NCBI GenBank assembly: GCA_018660965.1
Contig: JABJJH010000585.1
Span: forward strand, 1 to 17,425
DNA length: 17,425 bases
Direction of reading: 5' to 3'
Source of the DNA: Rhodospirillaceae bacterium
Lineage (GTDB): Bacteria; Pseudomonadota; Alphaproteobacteria; UBA8366; GCA-2717185
Shown: piece after piece, positions 7,012 to 12,828 of the stretch
Layout: every line of letters starts with the position of its first letter
How positions within the stretch are numbered: the stretch's first letter is position 1
The notes under the pieces: generated by a model
The model's input: the letters and a program-made list of their open reading frames with translations, nothing else
What the model was told of the DNA's origin: nothing
Databases searched by the model: none
Program-made: the position numbers and the translations under genes

Positions 7012-7826
7012 CCGAACGAACCAACGCCCCAAACCCTCATTTAAGTTGCCTCGTCGTCGCGCATAACGAAGAGGCCCAATTGGCTGTCTGCCTGAGCACG
7101 TTGACCTTCGCCGATGAAATCGTGGTCGTCCTCGACAAATGCACGGACTCCTCGAAGCATATCGCCGCGCGTTACACGGATCGGCTTATTGAAGGGTCCT
7201 GGGATATCGAAGGCGAACGGCGCAACACGGGTATTATCGCCTGTTCGGGCGATTGGGTATTGGAAGTCGATGCGGATGAACGGGTCAGCGAAGCGTTGGC
7301 CCTGGAAATTCGCGAGACGATTAATGCCGCGCCGCCGGGTCATTTCCTCATTCCCTATGATAATTATATCGGCGACAGGCTTGTGCGCTATGGATGGGGG
7401 GCGGCCTGGGGCGTCAGCGCGACGGTGCGCTTGTTTTCAAAGGACTGCAAACGATGGGGTCCCCAACGGATTCATCCCGCCGTCACGTTGTCGGGCCTTG
7501 CGGGGCGTCTGCAAAATCGAATGATCCACTACGTTGATCGCGACATTTCGGATATGATCGCGCGGCTCGACCGGTACACGACGGCGAAAGCGGCGGATTT
7601 GCGCGCATCAGGCGATCTTGGCCGGTTCGGCGCGAATATCCGGCGCATTTTTTCGCGGTTTTACAAATGCTATGTCGCGCGCCGAGGCTACCGCGAAGGC
7701 TATTACGGATTTCTTATCGCGCTGTTCGCGGGACTGTATCCGATATTGTCGTATCTGAAGGCGCGCCTGGAAACACCATCTGAACAATCCCCGGTCGAAA
7801 AGAACAAGTCGCGGAAAGACTCATGA
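7008..7826 (+). CDS. Glycosyltransferase family 2 (WaaE/LgtF-like)
   Basis: A 272-residue GT-A fold enzyme similar in plan to the WaaE/KdtX/LgtF group, which adds glucose or another hexose to LPS core heptose. LSCLVVAHNEEAQL (12-25) begins the nucleotide-sugar fold, DEIVVVLDKCTD follows, and the metal-binding DxD is D88-A-D90 in LEVDADERVS. GVSATVRLFSKD and GPQRIHPAV (about 138-164) are typical of the acceptor side. The C-terminal part has an Arg/Tyr-rich amphipathic stretch and a hydrophobic segment (YGFLIALFAGLYPILSYL) that may attach to the membrane. The ATG at 7008 overlaps the previous stop as ATGA; an in-frame ATG at 6987 would add seven residues but lacks a better ribosome binding site. 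The stop overlaps the GT4 start by 4 bases. Confidence 0.88.
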   Translation: MTERTNAPNPHLSCLVVAHNEEAQLAVCLSTLTFADEIVVVLDKCTDSSKHIAARYTDRLIEGSWDIEGERRNTGIIACSGDWVLEVDADERVSEALALEIRETINAAPPGHFLIPYDNYIGDRLVRYGWGAAWGVSATVRLFSKDCKRWGPQRIHPAVTLSGLAGRLQNRMIHYVDRDISDMIARLDRYTTAKAADLRASGDLGRFGANIRRIFSRFYKCYVARRGYREGYYGFLIALFAGLYPILSYLKARLETPSEQSPVEKNKSRKDS

Positions 7827-8848
7827 CCAAACTGATGCAAATTATGGCCGGCGCCAAACACGGCGGCGCGGAAGCCTTCTTCACCCGGCTCGCCCCGGCG
7901 CTCACGCGCGCGGGGGTCGAACAGGAAATCGTCATTCGGCGCAACCCGGATCGCGCGGCTGCACTGCGCGCCGCCGGACTGTCACCCCTTGAATTTCGCC
8001 TGGGCGGGTCTTTCGATTTTGCCAGCGCCCACCAATTGAAGCGCGCGGCGCGGCGGTTCGAACCCGACATCGTATTGACCTGGATGAACCGGGCGACGGC
8101 GTTCGCCCCTACGGGTCCACATGTGTCCGCCGCCCGGCTCGGCGGTTATTACAAGGTCGAAAACTACCGCCAGTGCGACCACCTGATCGGCAACACGCAA
8201 GATATTTGCAAATACCTGATGAACGCGGGATGGCCAAAGGCGCGCATTCACTACATCGCGAATTTCGTCGATTCCACCCCCAGCCCGCCTGTTGATCGCG
8301 CGATGTTCGATACGCCCGAAGACGCGCCGCTTTTGTTGGCGATGGGGCGCCTGCACGTAAACAAGGGCTTCGATACGTTGGTTGAAGCCATGCGCGACGT
8401 TCCCGCCGCCTACCTGTGGATCGCCGGTGAGGGACCGCTGCGCGAACGGTTGGAACGGCGCGCGGCGCAATGCGGCGTCACCGAACGGGTTCGGTTCCTG
8501 GGTTGGCGCGACGATGGACCAGCGCTTTTAGCCGCGGCCAACGCCTTTGTCTGTTCGTCCCGGCATGAACCTTTGGGTAATGTCGTCCTCGAGGCCTGGG
8601 CGCATGATTGTCCCGTGATCGCGGTCGAGTCGGAAGGACCCGGCGCCTTGATCGAACACGGCCGCACCGGATTATTGACGCCTATCGACGATTCCAGCGC
8701 CCTCGCCCGCGCGATTTCACGCGCGATTTCCGAACCCGACCTGCGGCGCGATTTGGCCGGCGCCGGCAAGGATGCTTTTCGCGCTGACTTCACCGAGGAC
8801 GCCGTGGTCACGCGATACCTTGAATTCTTTGACGCGGTGACGGGCTGA
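7823..8848 (+). CDS. Glycosyltransferase family 4
   Basis: A 341-residue GT-B enzyme. The N-terminal domain begins with MQIMAGAKHGGAEAFF (5-20), containing the glycine-rich acceptor-side loop of GT4. The C-terminal donor domain has LLAMGRLHVNKGFDTLVEAM (171-190), AGEGPLRERLE (201-211), FLGWRDD, and the EX7E pair E249/E257 in RHEPLGNVVLEAWA, which binds the donor nucleotide sugar. The family transfers a sugar with retention of configuration; with GT9 and GT2 upstream the product is likely an LPS core or other surface glycan. GGAAAGA precedes the ATG, which overlaps the preceding stop (ATGA, 7823-7826). Its own stop shares one base with the next start (TGATG, 8846-8850). Donor and acceptor are unknown. 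Confidence 0.92.
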   Translation: MTKLMQIMAGAKHGGAEAFFTRLAPALTRAGVEQEIVIRRNPDRAAALRAAGLSPLEFRLGGSFDFASAHQLKRAARRFEPDIVLTWMNRATAFAPTGPHVSAARLGGYYKVENYRQCDHLIGNTQDICKYLMNAGWPKARIHYIANFVDSTPSPPVDRAMFDTPEDAPLLLAMGRLHVNKGFDTLVEAMRDVPAAYLWIAGEGPLRERLERRAAQCGVTERVRFLGWRDDGPALLAAANAFVCSSRHEPLGNVVLEAWAHDCPVIAVESEGPGALIEHGRTGLLTPIDDSSALARAISRAISEPDLRRDLAGAGKDAFRADFTEDAVVTRYLEFFDAVTG

Positions 8849-10605
8849 TGTGCGGTATCGCTGGCCTGATGACGCGGGACAATTCCGCGCCCGACGCCTC
8901 CATGTTGGACCGCTTCGCCCGCGCGCTTGGGCATCGCGGCCCGGACGGCGAAGGCAAATATCTCGTCGACCCCGTCGCCATGGTGCAGACGCGCCTCGCC
9001 ATCATCGATTTAAAGACCGGCGATCAACCGTTTTTCGAACCAGGCGGCGCGGCCCTCATCGCCAATGCCGAAATTTACAATTTCCATGAGCTTCGCGAGA
9101 CGTTGAAGGGCGTAGATTTTACAAGCGCATCCGATTGCGAGCCCCCCTTGCACCTCTATCGCCGCGACGGTCTGGATTTCGTTGACGCGCTGCGGGGCAT
9201 GTACGCCCTCGCCATTCACGACCCCACCGAAAGCCGACTTGTCCTGACGCGGGATCCTTTCGGGATCAAGCCGCTTTATTATATCGAAACGCCGGATGTC
9301 TTCGCCTTCGCATCGGAACCACAGGCGTTGATCGCGGCGGGCCTGACGGCGCCGGTGCTGAATGAACGCCGCCGCGACGAGGTGCTGAACCTGCAGTTCA
9401 CCTGTGGCCGGGAAACAATCTTCCAGGGGATCAACCGGGTTCTGCCCGGTGAAACGCTGGTCGTGCGCGGCGGCCATATCGTCGAACGGCGACGGCGGCC
9501 GGCGATACCGAGCGGGGCGCCACTCTTGCAATCCAGCGACGCCGCCCTGGGGAGCCTCGACGACGCGCTGGAAAACAGCGTCATGATGCACCAACGCTCC
9601 GACGTGCCCTATGGGCTATTCCTGTCCGGCGGGATCGATTCATCGGCATTGCTGGCTTTGATGTCCCGGCTGAACGAAAAACCCGTTCAGGCGTTCACCG
9701 CCGGGTTCGGGGGCACCGCCGTGAACGACGAACGCGACCATGCCCGGATGCTGGCGCAGTCTGTTGGCGCGGAATTTCACGGGGTCGATTTCACTGAAGA
9801 GGATTTCTGGTCGCTGCTGCCGCAAATTGCCTCCAGCATCGACGATCCAGCGGCGGATTACGCCATTCTACCAACATGGAAACTGGCCAGCGTCGCGGCG
9901 GAAGAATTGAAGGTCGTCCTGTGCGGCGAAGGCGGCGACGAATTGTTCGGCGGTTACGGGCGATACCGCAGCGCGCTTCGACCCTGGTGGCTGGGCGGCC
10001 GCACCATGCGGGCGCGGGGCGTGTTCGACGGTTTGCGGGTGCTGCGCAGCGAAAGCGCGGGCTGGCGGGATGAATTCGCGGCGGCGGAAACCATCGCCAC
10101 CGCGCCCGAGCGAACGCGGCTGCAAATTGCGCAAGCGACCGATATGGCCGACTGGCTGCCCAACGATCTGTTGACCAAGCTGGACCGCTGCCTGATGGCG
10201 CATGGGCTGGAGGGCCGGACGCCGTTTCTGGATTCTCGGATCGCGGAAACCGCCTTCCTGTTGCCGGACCACCTGAAAATTCATAAACGGCAAGGTAAAT
10301 GGCTGCTGCGGACCTGGCTGGACCGCGTTATGCCCGCCGCGAAACCGTTCGCGAAAAAGCGCGGCTTCACCGTGCCGGTCGGCGAATGGATGAACCGGCG
10401 CGGCGCAATGCTGGGCGAGTTGGTGGCGAAGTCGCCCGCCATCCAGGACATCTGCGCAACCGCCGAGGTTCGAAAACTCTACACGTCCGAAAAAAAACGC
10501 CCGCGTTTGGCGGGATGGAACCTTTTATTCTACGCCTTGTGGCATCGCCGTCATATCGAAGGCCGCGCGCCCGAAGGCGGCGTCTTCGACACCCTCGCCT
10601 CATAG
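8848..10605 (+). CDS. asnB: Asparagine synthetase (glutamine-hydrolysing)-family amidotransferase
   Basis: A 585-residue two-domain enzyme of the AsnB family. The class II glutaminase domain begins MCGIAGL with the N-terminal nucleophile Cys2 exposed after Met removal. It has HRGPDGEG (29-36), RLAIIDL (49-55), and NAEIYNF (73-79), where the family normally reads NGEIYN; D96 binds glutamine. The synthetase domain has the pyrophosphatase loop LSGGIDSSA (259-267), CGEGGDELFGGYGRYR and AHGLEGRTPFLDSRI. It activates a carboxylate with ATP and amidates it with ammonia channelled from glutamine. Asparagine is the default product, but its place directly after three glycosyltransferases (one-base overlap with GT4) makes amidation of a glycan sugar acid a real alternative. 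The change of Gly to Ala at residue 74 touches the glutaminase oxyanion hole. Family membership is sure; the acceptor is not. Confidence 0.9.
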   Translation: MCGIAGLMTRDNSAPDASMLDRFARALGHRGPDGEGKYLVDPVAMVQTRLAIIDLKTGDQPFFEPGGAALIANAEIYNFHELRETLKGVDFTSASDCEPPLHLYRRDGLDFVDALRGMYALAIHDPTESRLVLTRDPFGIKPLYYIETPDVFAFASEPQALIAAGLTAPVLNERRRDEVLNLQFTCGRETIFQGINRVLPGETLVVRGGHIVERRRRPAIPSGAPLLQSSDAALGSLDDALENSVMMHQRSDVPYGLFLSGGIDSSALLALMSRLNEKPVQAFTAGFGGTAVNDERDHARMLAQSVGAEFHGVDFTEEDFWSLLPQIASSIDDPAADYAILPTWKLASVAAEELKVVLCGEGGDELFGGYGRYRSALRPWWLGGRTMRARGVFDGLRVLRSESAGWRDEFAAAETIATAPERTRLQIAQATDMADWLPNDLLTKLDRCLMAHGLEGRTPFLDSRIAETAFLLPDHLKIHKRQGKWLLRTWLDRVMPAAKPFAKKRGFTVPVGEWMNRRGAMLGELVAKSPAIQDICATAEVRKLYTSEKKRPRLAGWNLLFYALWHRRHIEGRAPEGGVFDTLAS

Positions 10606-10621
10606 ACCCAGGAGTCCTTTC

Positions 10622-11962
10622 ATGGCCGCAACCTTCGACTTAATCATTCACGGCGGAACCTGCATGACGCCTTCCGGACGGGCGGAGACCAGCGTCGGCG
10701 TTCGCGACGGCAAGATTGTCGCGATCGGCGACCTTGATCCAAACGCGGCGGCTTCGACCTTCGACGCCAAGGGGTTGCATGTACTGCCGGGCGTCATCGA
10801 CACCCAGGTGCATTTCCGCGAACCCGGCGCCGAACACAAGGAAGACCTGGCGCACGGCACGAAGGCCGCGATCATGGGCGGCGTCACCGCGATCTTCGAG
10901 ATGCCCAACACCAACCCGTTGACCATCACGACCGAGGCCATCGCGGACAAGGTGACGCGCGCCAGCGGCCGGGCGTGGTGCGATTTCGCATTTTTCATGG
11001 GCGCGGCGGCGGAAAACGCCGACGCCATGGGAACCTTGGAGATGTCGCCGGGATGTTGCGGCGTAAAGCTGTTCATGGGCGCCTCAACCGGCGATTTGCT
11101 GGTCGCCGACGACCCAACCATCGAACGTGTCTTGCGGCACGGAATCCGGCGCGTGGCCATTCACGCCGAGGACGAGCCCCGGATGCAGGCGCGCTTTCAC
11201 ATCGCCGAGGAGGCCGCTGACGCGCATGCCCACCCGGAATGGCGCGACGCCGAATCGGCGCGACTCGCCACGGAACGGGTGTTGCGCATCGCCAAACGGA
11301 CCGGACGGCGCGTGCATGTCCTGCACATCACGACAGCGGAAGAAATCGAGCTGCTGGGGCGCCACAAGGATGTCGCGACCGTCGAATGCACGCCGCAGCA
11401 CCTGACGCTCGAAGCGCCTGATTGTTACGACCGCCTGGGTTCATTTGCGCAAATGAACCCGCCCATTCGCGACGCCCGGCATCGCGCCGGGCTGTGGGCG
11501 GGCGTCCAAAGCGGCGTGGTGGACGTTATCGGGTCCGACCACGCACCCCATACGCGGGAAGAAAAGTCGGGAACCTATCCGAACACCCCGTCCGGCATGC
11601 CCGGCGTTCAAACCCTGGTGCCGGTGATGCTGAACCATGTGCATGAAGGACGTCTGACCCTGGAACGCTTCGTCGATCTGACCGCGCATGGTCCCCAGCG
11701 CATTTTCAATATCGCGGGCAAGGGCCGCCTTGCGGTGGGCTACGACGCGGATTTCACGCTCGTTGATCTAAAGGAAACCCGGACCATCACCGACGACTGG
11801 ATCGTCAGCAAATGCGGCTGGACACCCTTCAACGGCATGAAGGTCACGGGATGGCCCATGGCGACCATCATTCGCGGCGCCACGGTCATGCGCGACGGCG
11901 CGGTGCAGGATGCGCCCACGGGCGCGCCGGTTCGGTTCCAGGAAACGCTGAACGCCGGTTAG
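10622..11962 (+). CDS. Dihydroorotase-family amidohydrolase (PyrC-like)
   Basis: A 446-residue cyclic amidohydrolase of the class I dihydroorotase type. The reference reaction is reversible closure of carbamoyl-aspartate to dihydroorotate in pyrimidine synthesis. Family marks are VIDTQVHFREPG (58-69), EMPNTNP (93-99), VKLFMGAST (148-156; K149 is a candidate carboxylated Lys), AIHAEDE with H181, VLHITTAEE with H235, and IGSDHAPHTREEK with D306. The first zinc ligand of the usual HxH motif is Gln (Q62) rather than His; H64 is kept. Other ligands and the Arg after HF, used for substrate binding, are present. AGGAG lies about 8 bases upstream of the ATG, 16 bases after asnB. No pyrB or other pyrimidine gene is nearby. 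It may be a true dihydroorotase, a structural partner of aspartate carbamoyltransferase, or an amidohydrolase with another substrate. Confidence 0.85.
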   Translation: MAATFDLIIHGGTCMTPSGRAETSVGVRDGKIVAIGDLDPNAAASTFDAKGLHVLPGVIDTQVHFREPGAEHKEDLAHGTKAAIMGGVTAIFEMPNTNPLTITTEAIADKVTRASGRAWCDFAFFMGAAAENADAMGTLEMSPGCCGVKLFMGASTGDLLVADDPTIERVLRHGIRRVAIHAEDEPRMQARFHIAEEAADAHAHPEWRDAESARLATERVLRIAKRTGRRVHVLHITTAEEIELLGRHKDVATVECTPQHLTLEAPDCYDRLGSFAQMNPPIRDARHRAGLWAGVQSGVVDVIGSDHAPHTREEKSGTYPNTPSGMPGVQTLVPVMLNHVHEGRLTLERFVDLTAHGPQRIFNIAGKGRLAVGYDADFTLVDLKETRTITDDWIVSKCGWTPFNGMKVTGWPMATIIRGATVMRDGAVQDAPTGAPVRFQETLNAG

Positions 11963-11967
11963 ATCAT

Positions 11968-11972
11968 GGAGA
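11968..11972 (+). promoter_or_regulatory. Ribosome binding site deciding the OsmC-like start
   Basis: GGAGA lies 8 bases before the ATG at 11981. The earlier in-frame ATG at 11966 overlaps this motif and has no Shine-Dalgarno match of its own, so 11981 is the preferred start. Confidence 0.6.
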
Positions 11973-11980
11973 ACGCATTA

Positions 11981-12460
11981 ATGGACGAAACCGACATCCC
12001 CGCGCGGCGGGAAAACTGGGCGACGGCGGAATTCAGCGGCGGCGCCAAATCGGTCATCACCTTGAAAAGCGGCCATGTGCTTGTCGCCGACGAGCCGCCC
12101 GGTTTCGCCGGCGGCGCGGGTGGACAGAACGCCGGTCCGACGCCAACCGGGTTTCTGGTCGCCGCCTTCGCCGCCGACATACCCGTTGTGTTGCAACGCA
12201 TCGCAAAAGAACAAGGGGTCGAGCTGCAATCCATCGATGCGCATGTGACAATTGCGTGGAACCCCCGCGCCATCGCCGGACTTACCGAAGAGTCCGACCC
12301 GACGCCGTTCGAAGCCGTCAGCGACATCGCCCTTCGGACAAATGCGAGCCCCGAGGCACTGGAAGCCCTGAAGGCCGATTATCTAAAGCGTTGTCCACTC
12401 TACAATCTGCTTCGCAAAAGCGGCTGCGCCATGATAGAAAACTGGGTGATCTTGGACTAA
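11981..12460 (+). CDS. OsmC-like protein lacking the peroxidatic cysteine
   Basis: About 159 residues (164 if the ATG at 11966 is used). The OsmC/Ohr fold is recognised from WATAEFSGGAKSVITLKSGHVLVADEPP, NAGPTPTGFLVAAFAADIPVVLQRIAKEQG and the C-terminal KRCPLYNLL with a conserved-looking Cys. Active OsmC/Ohr enzymes reduce organic hydroperoxides with two Cys. Here the helix that should carry the first Cys (AAxxxC) reads AAFAAD, so an Asp (residue 71 counted from 11966) takes its place, while the second Cys (143) remains. Peroxidase activity is therefore doubtful and a binding or structural role is likely. It is the last gene of the plus-strand operon, 18 bases after the dihydroorotase-like gene, and converges with the VOC gene 12 bases later without a visible terminator. 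OsmC-fold assignment is fairly sure; function is unknown. Confidence 0.75.
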   Translation: MDETDIPARRENWATAEFSGGAKSVITLKSGHVLVADEPPGFAGGAGGQNAGPTPTGFLVAAFAADIPVVLQRIAKEQGVELQSIDAHVTIAWNPRAIAGLTEESDPTPFEAVSDIALRTNASPEALEALKADYLKRCPLYNLLRKSGCAMIENWVILD

Positions 12461-12472
12461 CGCGCCAATCAC

Positions 12473-12826
12473 TTAGGATTCAGACCAGACCGCGAGTTCG
12501 TAGCCATCCGGGTCGTTGAAGTGGAACCGGCGACCGCCTGGAAATTCGAAAATCGGCTTGACGATATCGCCGCCCGCCGCTTCAACGCCACCCAAAATAT
12601 TCGCCAAATCTGCGCCATACAGAACCACCAAGGGACCGCCCAAGGTCACGGCCCCCGTCGCGTCGAAGCCGCCCTTCATATGACCATCTGAAAACTCACA
12701 ATAGTCCGGCCCGAAATCCGTGAAGGTCCAACCGAACGCCTTGCCATAGAACGCCTTCGACCGGGCGATATCGGCGACGTTGAATTCAATATAATCGATG
12801 CGGCGGTCTTCGCGCGGCTTTTCCAT
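12473..12826 (-). CDS. VOC-fold (glyoxalase/bleomycin resistance-like) protein
   Basis: A 117-residue single-unit VOC protein with two beta-alpha-beta-beta-beta repeats. IDYIEFNVADIARSKAFYGKAFGW (10-33) is the first module start, with E14 at a metal-ligand position. GGDIVKPIFEFPGGRRFHFNDPDGYELAVW (85-114) is the second module end, with E110 at the other ligand position. VOC members include glyoxalases, extradiol dioxygenases and antibiotic-binding proteins; small stand-alone ones like this usually act as dimers and are rarely characterised. The start lies only 2 bases after the ppdK stop, so it is translated from the glyS-ppdK transcript and is probably coupled. There is no clear separate ribosome binding site. 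Substrate unknown. Confidence 0.85.
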   Translation of the reverse strand: MEKPREDRRIDYIEFNVADIARSKAFYGKAFGWTFTDFGPDYCEFSDGHMKGGFDATGAVTLGGPLVVLYGADLANILGGVEAAGGDIVKPIFEFPGGRRFHFNDPDGYELAVWSES

Positions 12827-12828
12827 GA

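Noticed and set aside
12461..12472. Bidirectional terminator between the converging OsmC-like and VOC genes
   Set aside because: Only 12 bases separate the stops and no inverted repeat is present.
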